The notes below the pieces were generated by a model. The model was not told the DNA's origin. It saw nothing but the letters and a program-made list of their open reading frames with translations, and searched no databases. DNA of 64,000 nucleotides from DATIRA01 sp963766505. GTDB taxonomy: Bacteria; Pseudomonadota; Gammaproteobacteria; Steroidobacterales; Steroidobacteraceae. The stretch spans positions 226,812 to 290,811 of the forward strand of contig CAVYAL010000004.1 in NCBI GenBank assembly GCA_963766505.1. Reading direction: 5' to 3'. The position numbers were made by a program, and so were the translations under genes. Below are positions 17,649-27,093 of the stretch, piece by piece. Numbering within the stretch: the stretch's first letter is position 1; every line of letters starts with the position of its first letter.

Positions 17649-18551
17649 TCAGCCATAGCGGCCGGTGATGTAGTCCTCGGTCGCCTTCTTGGCGGGATTC
17701 GTGAAGATCTTCGAGGTGGCATCCACCTCGACCAGCTCGCCGAGATACATGAATGCCGTGAAATCCGACACGCGGGCGGCCTGCTGCATGTTGTGGGTCA
17801 CGATCAGGATCGTGACCGACTCGCGCAGCTCGGAGATCAGCTCCTCGATCTTGGCGGTCGCGATCGGGTCGAGCGCCGAGGTCGGTTCGTCGAACAGCAG
17901 GATCTCCGGCTCGGTCGCGAGCGCCCGCGCGATGCACAGCCGCTGCATCTGCCCGCCCGAAAGAGCGAGCGCCGAGTCGTTCAAGCGGTCTTTGACCTCG
18001 TCCCAGATCGCCGCACCCCGCAGCGCTCTCTCGACGCGCTCGGCGAGCTCGGTCTTGTTGCCGATGCCGCGCAGACGCAGGCCGTAAGCGACGTTCTCGA
18101 AGACCGTTTTCGGGAAGGGATTGGGCTTCTGGAATACCATGCCGATCCGCATCCGAACCTCGATCGGATCGACTTCCTTGCCGACCAGGTTGATGTCGTC
18201 CGGCCGCAACTGGATGGCGCCCTCGTAGCGCGTATCGGGCTGCAGGTCGTGCATGCGATTGAAGCAGCGCAGGAACGTGCTCTTGCCGCAGCCCGATGGA
18301 CCGATCAGCGCTGTGACCTGCCGCTCGGGGATTGTCAGGTTGATGTTCTTCAGCGCCTGGTTCGTGCCATACCAGAAGTTGAGCCCTTCGGCCCGGGCCT
18401 TCGGCGGATTGGCCCGCGACTGGGCTCTGTCATCTAGCGTTATCGAGACTCCCGGCGTGGCCGGAGTCCTCGCGCTGCTGTCCCCTTGCATCGGTTGCAC
18501 CTGGGTGACTCCTGATACGGCTTTACGGGTGGCGGCGATGTCCATGTCCAT
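17649..18551 (-). CDS. pstB: Phosphate ABC transporter ATPase PstB
   Basis: PstB drives high-affinity phosphate import. The 300-residue protein has Walker A GPSGCGKSTFLRCFNRMHDL, the signature LSGGQMQRLCIARALA and Walker B ILLFDEPTSALD. About 45 extra N-terminal residues precede the usual start of the ATPase core. The ATG overlaps the pstA stop (TGATG), so translation is coupled. The frame stays open upstream through pstA only because of a frame break there. Confidence 0.95.
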   Translation of the reverse strand: MDMDIAATRKAVSGVTQVQPMQGDSSARTPATPGVSITLDDRAQSRANPPKARAEGLNFWYGTNQALKNINLTIPERQVTALIGPSGCGKSTFLRCFNRMHDLQPDTRYEGAIQLRPDDINLVGKEVDPIEVRMRIGMVFQKPNPFPKTVFENVAYGLRLRGIGNKTELAERVERALRGAAIWDEVKDRLNDSALALSGGQMQRLCIARALATEPEILLFDEPTSALDPIATAKIEELISELRESVTILIVTHNMQQAARVSDFTAFMYLGELVEVDATSKIFTNPAKKATEDYITGRYG

Positions 18552-19484
18552 CACCAGTTGATCTTCTTGCGGAAGCGATAACGGATCCAGATCGCTATGG
18601 CGTTCATCAGCAGCGTCATGCCGAGCAGGATTGCGCCCGCGGCCGCCGCGTTGGCCTGGAATGCCTGGTCCGGCCTCGACACCCAGTTGAACATCTGGAT
18701 CGGCATGGCCGTGAACTCGCTCATCAGCCACTCGAAATTGAAGAACGGAAACTCGCCGCTGACCGGCGCCGGCGGCAGGAAGGCGATGAAGCTCAAGGCG
18801 CCGATCGTGATGATCGGGGCCGTCTCGCCGATCGCTCGCGACAATCCCAGTATGAGCCCGGTCAGGATGCCGCCGGTCGAATAAGGCAGCACGTGGTCCT
18901 TGGTGACTTCCCAGCGCGTAGCGCCGAGCCCGTAGGCGGCCTCGCGGATCGCCTTGGGCACCGCGCGCAGCGACTCGCGGGTCGCGACGATCACGATCGG
19001 CAGGATCAGCAGCGCGAGCGTGAGGCCGGCGGACAGCACGCTCTGGCCGAAGTTGAACGCGTACACGAACAAGCCGAGCGCGAGCAGCCCATAGACGATC
19101 GACGGCACGCCCGCGAGGTTCGTCACGTTGATCTCGATGATGTTGGTGAACCAGTTCTTCGGCGCGTATTCCTCGAGGTAGATCGCCGCGGCGACCCCGA
19201 CCGGCAGCGCGACCAGCGCGGTCACGAACATGATCAGCGACGTGCCGACCCAGGCCGAGAGGATGCCCGCCCGCTCCGCCTTGCGCGACGGGAAGTTGGT
19301 GAAGAAATCCCAGCCGAAGCGCGAGGCGCCATCGCGCAGCAGGTCGAAGAACAGGATCGCGAGCACCGCGAGGCAGCCGAACAGCAGCGCGAGCCCGATC
19401 GACGACGAACACCTTGTCGAGCTGCTTGCGCCAGGAAAGTCCCCGGCGGATCTCATCGAGCGTCGCCTGCTCCGTGGCAGCCAT
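18551..19484 (-). pseudogene. pstA: Phosphate ABC transporter permease PstA, frame broken near 19400
   Basis: PstA is one of the two membrane permeases of the phosphate importer. From ATG 19484 (overlapping the pstC stop) the frame reads MAATEQATLDEIRRGLSW and QLDKVFVV, a PstA N-terminus. It then loses homology, and the family continues one frame over as IGLALLFGCLAVLAILFFDL to the end with the permease loop SRAIGETAPIITIGA. One extra base near 19398-19403 explains it. It could be an assembly indel or an inactivating mutation; pstB and pstC are intact, which favours error or a recent event. Confidence 0.85.
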
Positions 19485-20410
19485 CAGTACGCCTCCCGGA
19501 ACCTGCGCGTCAGGAAGAAGCCGATCACGTTCAGCACCAGCGTCATGATCATCAGCACGAGGCCGGCGGCGAAGATGCTCTGGTAGCCGATGCTGTCGTG
19601 CGGCAGGTCGCCGAGGCTGACCTGGACGATGTAGGCCGTGATCGTGGCCGCCGGCTCCGTCGGGTTGAAAGTCAGGTTCGGCATCATGCCTGCCGCGATC
19701 GCGACCACCATCGTCTCGCCCACGGCACGGGAGATGCCGAGGATGTAGGCCGCGGCGATGCCGGAGAAAGCGCCCGGGACCACCACCCTGAGCGCGGTCT
19801 GGAGCCGGGTCGCGCCCATCGCGTAGGAACCCTCCCGCATGTAGCGCGGCACCGCCCGCATCGCGTCCTCGGCGATCGAGGCCACGTAGGGCACGATCAT
19901 CAGGCCGATCACGAGGCCCGCGCTCAGCATGTTGAAGCCGGGCAGGTCGGGCCAGATCTTCTGCAGCTGTGGCGTCACCATCAACAGCGCGAAGTAACCG
20001 AATACCACGGTCGGAACGGCCCCCAGCAGCTCGAGTACCGGCTTGACCATTTCCCGCAGCCGGTGCGGCGCGAACTCCGAGAGATAGATTGCGATCAGTG
20101 TCCCGACCGGTATCGCTACCAGCAGCGCAACGCCGGTCACGGTCAGCGTGCCGGAAACGAGCGGCAGGATGCCGTAGCGCGCGTCTGCGAACAGCGGCGT
20201 CCACATCGTGTCGGTCACGAATTCCTTGATCGAGACGTGCTCGAAGAAGGCCGATGACTCGTAGACGAGGATGACGACGATGGCAACAGTGGTGAACACA
20301 GCGACGAGGCCCGCGGCGAGCAGCACGAGCTCGACGATCCGGTCGCGCGTCTTCCGATAGCGCAGCGACGCGAAGGCCCGGGTGTTGCGCGGTGATGATG
20401 CCTGGTTCAT
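19484..20410 (-). CDS. pstC: Phosphate ABC transporter permease PstC
   Basis: PstC is the partner permease of PstA in the inner membrane. The 308-residue protein has six predicted membrane segments, the periplasmic segment after VVILVYESSAFFEHV, and the binding-protein-dependent transport loop GISRAVGETMVVAIAAG. Length and order (pstS-pstC-pstA-pstB-phoU on the minus strand) are standard. About 180 bases separate it from pstS, with a hairpin in between. Confidence 0.95.
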   Translation of the reverse strand: MNQASSPRNTRAFASLRYRKTRDRIVELVLLAAGLVAVFTTVAIVVILVYESSAFFEHVSIKEFVTDTMWTPLFADARYGILPLVSGTLTVTGVALLVAIPVGTLIAIYLSEFAPHRLREMVKPVLELLGAVPTVVFGYFALLMVTPQLQKIWPDLPGFNMLSAGLVIGLMIVPYVASIAEDAMRAVPRYMREGSYAMGATRLQTALRVVVPGAFSGIAAAYILGISRAVGETMVVAIAAGMMPNLTFNPTEPAATITAYIVQVSLGDLPHDSIGYQSIFAAGLVLMIMTLVLNVIGFFLTRRFREAY

Positions 20411-20539
20411 GAGGCTGAGCCCACTTCCCTTCCGCGTTTGAGTCCGGCAGTTCCCATCACAAGACCGACCCGCTGCCGGGAGCTGCCAACATTAATACAA
20501 TCCGGGGCCCGTGGGCCACCGCGGATCCCCGCAAGCAAA

Positions 20540-20565
20540 GGGGAGGAGCCACAAGGCCCCTCCCC
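20540..20565 (-). terminator. Stem-loop between pstS and pstC
   Basis: GGGGAGG (20540-20546) can pair with CCTCCCC (20559-20565) around a 12-base loop. No clear U-run follows on the minus strand. Its place after the binding-protein gene suggests transcript stabilisation or attenuation that favours pstS. Confidence 0.4.
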
Positions 20566-20592
20566 CGACATCCGCCTGCGGCCGGATCCGCC

Positions 20593-21600
20593 TCAGAGCT
20601 TCGCTTCCTTCTCGAGCAGCTCCTCGACGGTCACGCCGACCTCTGAAACGCCGCCGAACACGGTGCCGAGCTTCTTGTCTTCGTAGTGCTTCCACGCGAG
20701 TTCGTAAGCCTTCGCCGGCAACGGCACGTAGCCCACCTCGCTGACCAGCTCCGCGCCCTCGGTCATCATGAACTGCACGAACTCCCGCACCTCGGGGCGA
20801 TCCATCGACGATTCCTTGATGTACACGAACAGCGGCCGGGACAGCGGGCTGTAGCTGCCATTGATCACGTTCTCCACGCTCGGTGCGACCGGACCCTTGC
20901 CGCCGTCGATCCGGACGGCGGTCATCTTGTCCTTGTGGGCCGCGTAATATGCGAACCCGAAGTAGCCGAGCGCGCTCTTGTTGTTCTCGACGCCCTGCAC
21001 CAGCGTGTTGTCATCTTCGCTGGCCGTGTAGTCGCCGCGGCTGGACTTCGATTTGCCCATCACCGCCTCGGTGAAGTAGTCGAAGGTACCCGAGTCGGCG
21101 CCCGGCCCGAACAGCATCAGCCGTTCCGCGGGCCACTCGCTGCGAACCTGCTTCCAGTTGCTGACCCGGCCCTGCGCGCCCGGCTCCCACATCTTCTTCA
21201 GGTCCGCGATCGTGAGCGTGTTGTCCTTGATCCAGGTGTTCGCCGGGTTCACCACGACGGTCAGCGCGTCGAAGGCTACCGGCAGCTCGATGTACTTGAT
21301 GCCGGCCTTGCGGCAGTTCTCCATTTCCTCGGTCGAGATCGGCCGGGAGGCGTTCGACATGTCCGTCTCGCCTCGGCAGAATTTCTTGAAGCCACCGCCG
21401 GTGCCCGAGACGCCCACGGTGACCCGGACCTTGCCTCGCTTCTGGATCTGGAACTCCTCGGCGTAGGCCTCGGAGATCGGGAAGACGGTGCTCGAACCGT
21501 CGATCTTGATCGCCGCCTGCGCATGTGCGAACTGGGGAGCACCTGCGGCGAGGACGCCGACGATGAGGGTGGACAAACCGAGCTTCTGGGAAACCTTCAT
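20593..21600 (-). CDS. pstS: Phosphate-binding protein PstS
   Basis: PstS captures phosphate in the periplasm for the Pst importer. The 335-residue precursor has a signal peptide (MKVSQKLGLSTLIVGVLAAG, cleaved near AHAQA) followed by the phosphate-loop sequence DGSSTVFPISEAYAEEF; GVSGTGGGFKKFCRGETDMS and GADSGTFDYFTEAVMG carry further ligand residues. ATG at 21600 is chosen because it begins the signal peptide. A Pho box lies about 75 bases upstream. Confidence 0.96.
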   Translation of the reverse strand: MKVSQKLGLSTLIVGVLAAGAPQFAHAQAAIKIDGSSTVFPISEAYAEEFQIQKRGKVRVTVGVSGTGGGFKKFCRGETDMSNASRPISTEEMENCRKAGIKYIELPVAFDALTVVVNPANTWIKDNTLTIADLKKMWEPGAQGRVSNWKQVRSEWPAERLMLFGPGADSGTFDYFTEAVMGKSKSSRGDYTASEDDNTLVQGVENNKSALGYFGFAYYAAHKDKMTAVRIDGGKGPVAPSVENVINGSYSPLSRPLFVYIKESSMDRPEVREFVQFMMTEGAELVSEVGYVPLPAKAYELAWKHYEDKKLGTVFGGVSEVGVTVEELLEKEAKL

Positions 21601-21655
21601 TGACTTGGACCTCTCGTTGAGACTCAATGCCCGGTCAGGGCCGCGCCTACCGAGA

Positions 21656-21689
21656 ATTTTCGACGATCCATGTGACAGCTTTGTTACAA
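21656..21689 (-). promoter_or_regulatory. Pho box and -10 of the pst operon
   Basis: On the minus strand TTGTAAC (21689-21683), four bases, then CTGTCAC (21678-21672) form two 7-base half-sites with the 11-base period of PhoB boxes. Ten bases further is GAAAAT (21661-21656), a possible -10, which is the spacing expected when the Pho box replaces the -35. Confidence 0.72.
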
Positions 21690-21757
21690 CCGGGTCACCT
21701 GGGGCGCCCCGCAACGGTGCGAACGGCCGCGACCCGCAGACCGAAGGTTACGATTCT

Positions 21758-22897
21758 ATGTCACCGACGCTGGCTCTAACGGAGGACCTGCTGCGCCGCC
21801 CGTCCGTCAGTCCCGAGGACCACGGCTGCCTGGAAATCATCGCCCGGCGCCTCGATCCACTCGGATTCCGGCTCGAGCCGCTGCGGTTCGGCCCGGTGGA
21901 CAATCTCTGGGCCCGGCGCGGGAGCGCGGCGCCGCTGCTCTGCTTCGCGGGCCATACCGACGTGGTACCGACCGGGCCGCGCGAGGACTGGCACAGCGAG
22001 CCCTTCGAGCCGGTCGTCCGCGACGGGATCCTCTACGGGCGCGGCGCGGCCGACATGAAGAGCGCACTGGCCGCGATGGTGACCGCCACGGAGCGCTTCG
22101 TCGCCCGGCACCCCGATCACCGTGGCTCGCTCGCGTTCCTGTTCACCAGCGACGAGGAAGGCCCGGCCGTCGACGGCACCCGCAAGGTCATGGACCTGCT
22201 CGAGTCCCGGCGCGAGAAGATCGACTGGTGCGTGGTCGGCGAGCCGACCAGCCACGAGGCGCTCGGCGACACGATCAAGATCGGCCGGCGCGGATCGCTC
22301 TCGGGCCGGCTCACGGTACACGGCGTGCAGGGCCACATCGCCTATCCTCACCTCGCGAGCAACCCGGTCCACGCATTCGCCCCAGCGCTCGCTGAGCTCG
22401 CCACGCGCCACTGGGACGAGGGCAACGACTACTTCCAGCCGACCTCGTTCCAGGTCTCGAACATCGCCGCCGGCACCGGCGCGCCGAACGTGATCCCGGG
22501 CGAGCTGAAGGTCCGCTTCAACCTGCGGTTCTCGACCGAGCAGACGGTGGAGAGCCTGCAGCGGACGGTGAGCGCGATCCTGGACGGCCATCGCCTGAAC
22601 TACACGCTCGAGTGGTTCGTCTCCGGACTGCCGTTCCTGACCGAGCCGGGGGAGCTCACCGCCGCGGTCGGCGAGGCCGTGCACGAACTCACCGGCCACA
22701 CGCCCGTATTCTCGACCACCGGTGGAACATCGGACGGGCGCTTCATCGCGCCGACCGGCGCGCAGGTGGTGGAACTCGGCGTCGCCAATGCGACGATCCA
22801 CAAGGTGAACGAGTGCGTGCGGACGGCCGACGTCGACCTGCTGAGCCGGATCTACGAACGGATCATGGAGATCATGCTCGTCGAGCGAAGAAGTTGA
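21758..22897 (+). CDS. dapE: Succinyl-diaminopimelate desuccinylase
   Basis: DapE hydrolyses N-succinyl-LL-diaminopimelate, the step after DapC. The 379-residue M20 metallopeptidase shows GHTDVVPTGPREDW, GRGAADMKSALAAM and TSDEEGPAVDGT, which carry the zinc ligands and catalytic Glu, and a C-terminal STTGGTSDGRFI. ATG at 21758 gives the family start. The gene overlaps the 3' end of dsbB by 26 bases (convergent). It is separated from dapC-dapD by the pst operon. Confidence 0.96.
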   Translation: MSPTLALTEDLLRRPSVSPEDHGCLEIIARRLDPLGFRLEPLRFGPVDNLWARRGSAAPLLCFAGHTDVVPTGPREDWHSEPFEPVVRDGILYGRGAADMKSALAAMVTATERFVARHPDHRGSLAFLFTSDEEGPAVDGTRKVMDLLESRREKIDWCVVGEPTSHEALGDTIKIGRRGSLSGRLTVHGVQGHIAYPHLASNPVHAFAPALAELATRHWDEGNDYFQPTSFQVSNIAAGTGAPNVIPGELKVRFNLRFSTEQTVESLQRTVSAILDGHRLNYTLEWFVSGLPFLTEPGELTAAVGEAVHELTGHTPVFSTTGGTSDGRFIAPTGAQVVELGVANATIHKVNECVRTADVDLLSRIYERIMEIMLVERRS

Positions 22898-23390
22898 CGA
22901 GCAGGCCCCAGCCGCCTACCAGGACCAGGCAGATCAGCACCCAGGTCGGCATGTTCAGGCCCAGGAACATCCAGTCGATCTCGGCGCATTCGCCGGAGCC
23001 CGTGAGGACCTTGCCCAGCACTTCGTGCAGCGGCAGCACGTCCATCATGTAGTCGAGGCTCGCGCCGCACTCGGCGACAGAGCCGGGCGGCTGGGCGATG
23101 ATCCAGATGTGGCGCGCGGCGATCGCCACGCCGGCCAGCGCCACGAGATCGATCAGCGAGCCGTAGACCCGCGCGCCCCGGTCGCCCGGGTCGTGCAGAA
23201 AGGCCGCGAGGAACAGCGCGCCAATGCCGATCACCGCGACCCGCTGCAGGATGCAGAGCGGACAGGGCTCGAGGCCGACTACGTGCTGCACGTAAAGCGC
23301 GTAGCCCATCAGGCCCGTGCAGGCCAGCAGCCCGAGCAGGTTCCCCCGGCGTCGCGTGAGCCAGGCCGGCAGCTTCGCGCTCCCGCTCAA
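22872..23390 (-). CDS. dsbB: Disulfide bond formation protein DsbB
   Basis: DsbB reoxidises DsbA and passes electrons to quinones. The 172-residue protein has four membrane segments, the first periplasmic loop motif EPCPLCILQR and a second Cys pair in AECGASLDYMMDVLP and SGECAEIDW. The probable start is TTG at 23390, overlapping the stop of the upstream phoU (TTGA); no ATG lies early enough to keep the first membrane segment. AGGG precedes it. Confidence 0.92.
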   Translation of the reverse strand: MSGSAKLPAWLTRRRGNLLGLLACTGLMGYALYVQHVVGLEPCPLCILQRVAVIGIGALFLAAFLHDPGDRGARVYGSLIDLVALAGVAIAARHIWIIAQPPGSVAECGASLDYMMDVLPLHEVLGKVLTGSGECAEIDWMFLGLNMPTWVLICLVLVGGWGLLVNFFARRA

Positions 23391-24130
23391 GCCGTCTTGC
23401 CCTGCCGGGTAGCCTTCAGCGAGGCGACCTCGCGCTCGACGTCCTCGAGCGATACGTGGCGGACGTCCTTGCCGAGCACCAGGTAGATCACGTACTCGCA
23501 GATGTTCTTCGCGTGGTCGCCGATGCGCTCGAGCGCGCGTGCGACCCACAGCACGTCGAGCGTGCGCCGGATCGCGCGCGGATCTTCCATCATGAACGTG
23601 ATGCACTGGCGCTGTATCGCCTCGTACTCCTCGTCCACCAGCCTGTCCTTGCGGGCCACGGCGACCGCCGCGTCCGTGTCGAAACGCGCGAACGCGTCCA
23701 GCGCACCGTGGACCATGTCCGAGACGAGGTCGCCGATGTGCTTGAGCTCACGGTACCGGTCGGACGGACGGTCCATGGTCGCGAGGCGCGCGGCGATGTG
23801 CCCGAGCTTCTCGGCTTCGTCGCCGATCCGCTCGAGGTCGGTGATGGTCTTGATGACGGCCACGATCAGCCGCAGGTCCGAAGCCGTGGGGTTGCGGGTC
23901 GCCAGGATGCGGCTGCAATCCTCGTCTATCGCGACTTCCATCGCGTTGACCTTGTGATCGAGCCGCGCCACTTCCTCGCCGAGACGGCTGTCGCCGTTGA
24001 CGAGCGCATTGATCCCGTCGTGCAACTGCTGCTCGACGAGGCCGCCCATCTTCAGGACCGAGGAGCGAATGCCCTCCAGGTCCGCATTGAAGCGGCTGAG
24101 GATGTGATGGGAAAGGTCCGTGGTCTCCAT
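23387..24130 (-). CDS. PhoU family protein, second copy
   Basis: This 247-residue protein has two PhoU repeats with LERIGDEAEKLGHIAARLA and LERIGDHAKNICEYVIYL. It resembles E. coli PhoU more closely in length than the pst-linked copy does. It sits downstream of the porin and phoBR genes, so it may serve PhoR signalling while the other copy serves Pst, but the division of labour is inference. ATG 24130 is the clear start. Confidence 0.9.
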   Translation of the reverse strand: METTDLSHHILSRFNADLEGIRSSVLKMGGLVEQQLHDGINALVNGDSRLGEEVARLDHKVNAMEVAIDEDCSRILATRNPTASDLRLIVAVIKTITDLERIGDEAEKLGHIAARLATMDRPSDRYRELKHIGDLVSDMVHGALDAFARFDTDAAVAVARKDRLVDEEYEAIQRQCITFMMEDPRAIRRTLDVLWVARALERIGDHAKNICEYVIYLVLGKDVRHVSLEDVEREVASLKATRQGKTA

Positions 24131-24198
24131 GGCGCCTCCGGGGTTTGCGCGCTTTTACAGTAGCACGGGCGCCGCGGCAAGTTCTGTGGCGTTCCGCT

Positions 24199-24235
24199 CC
24201 CTCTCCCGCTTTGCGGGAGAGGGGGCGGGTGAGGG
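24199..24235 (+). repeat. Single CCCTCTCCC-GGGAGAGGG palindrome
   Basis: One copy of the window-wide element: an 11-base stem with a three-base loop (24199-24223) and the tail GGGTGAGGG (24227-24235). It lies eight bases past the porin stop and can act as a terminator hairpin for it. Confidence 0.8.
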
Positions 24236-24243
24236 CTCCGCGC

Positions 24244-25596
24244 CTAGAACTTGTAGTTCAGGTCCAGCTGCAGGCGCTGGTAGTCGAGTTCGGTGCCCTC
24301 GTCCTTGTTGAGCGTATTGAGGAAATACGTCGCATTGATGACCCAGTTCTTCGCCGGCGCATAGCCGCCCTTGAACACCCAGCCTTCAGTGTCCGTATTG
24401 CCGTTGCCGAAGTCCGAATCGACCAGCTGTGCGTACAACGCGTCCTTGTCCAGTGACTGGTAGAACACGCCCGCCTCCCAGGTCCGCCGGTTGCTCGCCT
24501 TGCCCAGCATGACGCCAGCGCCCCAGGCCGTGTCGTACTCGACGCCCGAGGCGAGGTTCTGGCCATAGTCGGCCCAAAGCGTCAGCGGCAGGTCGCCGAT
24601 CGGGATCGCGAGCGCAGCGCTCAGCATCAGCACCTCGTAGTCATACTCGAGGTAGTTGCGGGTGTCGGTCCCCAGCCGGTAGGTCGTGTTGCCGTTGCCG
24701 TTGTTGTTGTAGAGCGGCGACTGGTCCTGGCAGGCTCCGCAGTCGTAGTAGTGCAGCGCGGCGGTGAGCAGGTTGTCGCCGAACAGCGGCGTCTTCAGTC
24801 CCAGCTGCCCGCCGAAGATGTTCGTATCCGCGTTCTCGCCTTTCGGGTTCGAGTTGTACTGCTCGGTGATCCACCAGCCGTAGGCGCCGCCGAAGAACAT
24901 GCCGCGGTCGAACGTGACGGCACCGCCCTCGGGATTGAAGTCGCCGTCGTAGAACAGGCTCTGTCCCGGTCGCCAGAACGAGTACTTGTGCTTGCCGAGG
25001 ATCGCGTGCGAGCCCGCGAACCAGTTCCAGTCCACGTAGGCGAGGTCCAGGCCGATCGACTTGGTCGTGCCGGTGCCGCCGAGCGTCTGGTTGGTCGAGC
25101 GGGGGTCGTCTCCGCCCGTCGCGAGCTGCAGTCCGACCAGCACCTTGTCGATCGGCTTCGCCTCGAAGCCGAGGCGCCCGCGGATGCGGTGGCGATACCG
25201 GTCGGCTGCGTCCTCGACCTTGCCGTCCACGACCCGCTCCGGATGGATCTGCTCGTGCCGGTAGCGCAGGTCACCCTTCAACTTGATCTTGCTCGCCCAG
25301 TCGGCGCCCTTGACCTTCGAGATCTCGTTCGACGCGACCGCGGTCTCCTCCCGCAGCTCCCGCGTCTGGGACTTGAGGTAGTCCATCTCGGCATCGCGCC
25401 GCTCGACGACGGCCTTCAGGTCGTTGTTCTCCGCCTGCAGCGCGTTGTTGGCGGCCTCGAGCCTGTTGAGTCGCTGCGACAGCGCTTCGAGCTGCGCCTG
25501 CATCGCCTGCCATTCGGCCTTGGATTGCGCGCTGGCGTCCGCGGTTGCCAGGACCAGCGCAGCGGTGACGGCCGTCGCCAGGAAGGTATTTCTCAC
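24244..25596 (-). CDS. Outer membrane porin (Porin_5-like)
   Basis: A 450-residue outer membrane protein: signal peptide MRNTFLATAVTAALVLATAD cleaved near ASA, a coiled coil at about 25-85 (QAQLEALSQRLNRLEAANNA), then a barrel of alternating aromatic strands ending in DLNYKF with terminal Phe. This fits the putative-porin family with an N-terminal trimerising coiled coil. GTG at 25596 has GAGG upstream; an ATG at 25629 would add 11 residues. A Pho-box-like promoter lies upstream, so phosphate or polyphosphate uptake is plausible but unproven. Confidence 0.82.
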   Translation of the reverse strand: MRNTFLATAVTAALVLATADASAQSKAEWQAMQAQLEALSQRLNRLEAANNALQAENNDLKAVVERRDAEMDYLKSQTRELREETAVASNEISKVKGADWASKIKLKGDLRYRHEQIHPERVVDGKVEDAADRYRHRIRGRLGFEAKPIDKVLVGLQLATGGDDPRSTNQTLGGTGTTKSIGLDLAYVDWNWFAGSHAILGKHKYSFWRPGQSLFYDGDFNPEGGAVTFDRGMFFGGAYGWWITEQYNSNPKGENADTNIFGGQLGLKTPLFGDNLLTAALHYYDCGACQDQSPLYNNNGNGNTTYRLGTDTRNYLEYDYEVLMLSAALAIPIGDLPLTLWADYGQNLASGVEYDTAWGAGVMLGKASNRRTWEAGVFYQSLDKDALYAQLVDSDFGNGNTDTEGWVFKGGYAPAKNWVINATYFLNTLNKDEGTELDYQRLQLDLNYKF

Positions 25597-25682
25597 TTTG
25601 GTGCCCTCGGGTCGATGTACGGCAAACATCTCCGGCGGCGGGCCGCGCGTGCGCGGCTGCGGAGCCGGTATCCCGGGGCAGA

Positions 25683-25717
25683 TTTATAGGTCGGAAGTGT
25701 TACAGAATTCGTTGCAG
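25683..25717 (-). promoter_or_regulatory. Pho-box-like promoter of the porin
   Basis: On the minus strand CTGCAAC (25717-25711) and CTGTAAC (25705-25699) are followed ten bases later by TATAAA (25688-25683). The half-site period is 12 and not 11. The downstream half-site and -10 have the same spacing as at pstS. The element overlaps the end of phoR. Confidence 0.55.
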
Positions 25718-27071
25718 TGAATGTTCAGCAATGCTACGAACGGCGGCCCGCAGCGGCTCGCAACTCCCGGTTTTTTTCGCGCGCAAGCAGGCGTGATCAG
25801 GCGGAAAATGACAGGTAAAACAGCTGCCCGCCCCCTCCTCGCTCTCGATCTGCAGCCGCCCGCCATGACGCTGTAACGCATGTTTAACGATGGCAAGCCC
25901 GAGGCCCGATCCGCCCAGCTTCCGCGAGCGGCCCGGGTCCACGCGGTAGAAGCGCTCGGTCAACCGGGGAACGTGCTCCGCCGGGATGCCGATGCCGGTG
26001 TCGCGGACCTCGACGTGCCCACCCTGCTGGTCGGTCCACCAGCGGATCTGGATCCTTGCCGTCACTGGGCGTGTACTTGACGGCATTCGAGACGAGGTTC
26101 GAGAAGATCGAATGGAGTTCCGGTTCGACACCGAGCAGCAGCGAGTCGCTGTCCAGCGAGAGTTCCACCTCTCGCGGACGCTCGGGAAGCGCCAGCACGT
26201 CCTTGCGCATCAGCGCCAGCATCCCGCCGACGTCGACCGGGTCCGTTGGCGCCGATGCGCCGGTCGCCTCGAGCTTCGACAGTTCGAGCAGATCCTCGAG
26301 GATGCCTCGCATCCGGTCCGACTGGCGCCGCATCTCCGCGACCGGCGCTCCCCAGGCGGGGTCCAGCGTGTCGTCCTCCGCGAGCGAATCGAGGTAGCCG
26401 CTGATCACGGTCAGCGGCGAGCGCAACTCGTGCGAGGCGTTCGCGACGAAGTCCTTGCGCATCGCCTCGAGGCGCGCTTCGGCCGTGACGTCGCGGATGA
26501 TCAGCAGCTGCTGCCCCGTCGCGCTCGTCGTGACGAGCCCGAACGCGAGCCAGCGGTTGCCGTGCTTCGGCATGAAGATCCGCGGGGCGGGGGGCCGCCC
26601 TCCGCGTTCGAGGTAGGCCACGAAATCAGGATGCCGCACCAGGTTGTCGATGCGGATACCGAAATCCACCTTGCGCTGCAGGTCCAGCCAGCGCCCCGCG
26701 GTACGGTTGAACCAGAGGATCTCGCGGTCGGGTCCGATCAGCACCGCCCCGTCCGGCATCGCCGCGGTCATTCGCCGGAATTCCCTGAGCAGACGTCAGC
26801 ACCCGGCGCTTGTGGAAGACCTTGCGACGGTAGATGCGACTCGCGATCGCGACGACCTCGCCCCACAACCCGCGCATGTCCGGCGGGCGCTCGACGGTCC
26901 GGTTGCGGAGCCAGTGCTCGAAGCGCAGCAGGTTGCGGACTTCCCAGGCCAGCAAACCCGCAAGCGCGAGCGCGACGGCGAGCAGCGGCCGCCCGAGCAG
27001 GAAACCGAGCGCCAGCGCGATCGCAAGGTGCCAGCGATGCCGGTGAGATGCTGCCAGGCGGGCTTGGACAA
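25700..27071 (-). pseudogene. phoR: PhoR phosphate sensor histidine kinase, several frame breaks
   Basis: PhoR autophosphorylates and controls PhoB. Pieces in different frames assemble into a PhoR: an N-terminal hydrophobic part (HLAIALALGFLLGRPLLAV, then LLAWEVRNLLRFEHWLRN), a PAS part (AAMPDGAVLIGPDREILWFN), the H box DFVANASHELRSPLTVISGY, N box NLVSNAVKYTPSDG, and DTGIGIPAEHV/GGSGLGLAIVKH. Breaks lie near 27050, 26795 and 26058, and the C-terminus past 25800 may be shifted as well. The likely start is TTG 27071 behind AGGAGG. Several indels in 1.4 kb mean either local assembly error or real decay. Confidence 0.85.
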
Positions 27072-27093
27072 CTCGGGCAGCCTCCTGCCCCGG

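Noticed and set aside
19395..19405. Programmed frameshift in pstA
   Set aside because: No slippery heptamer or downstream structure is evident, and PstA is not known to use frameshifting; an indel is simpler.
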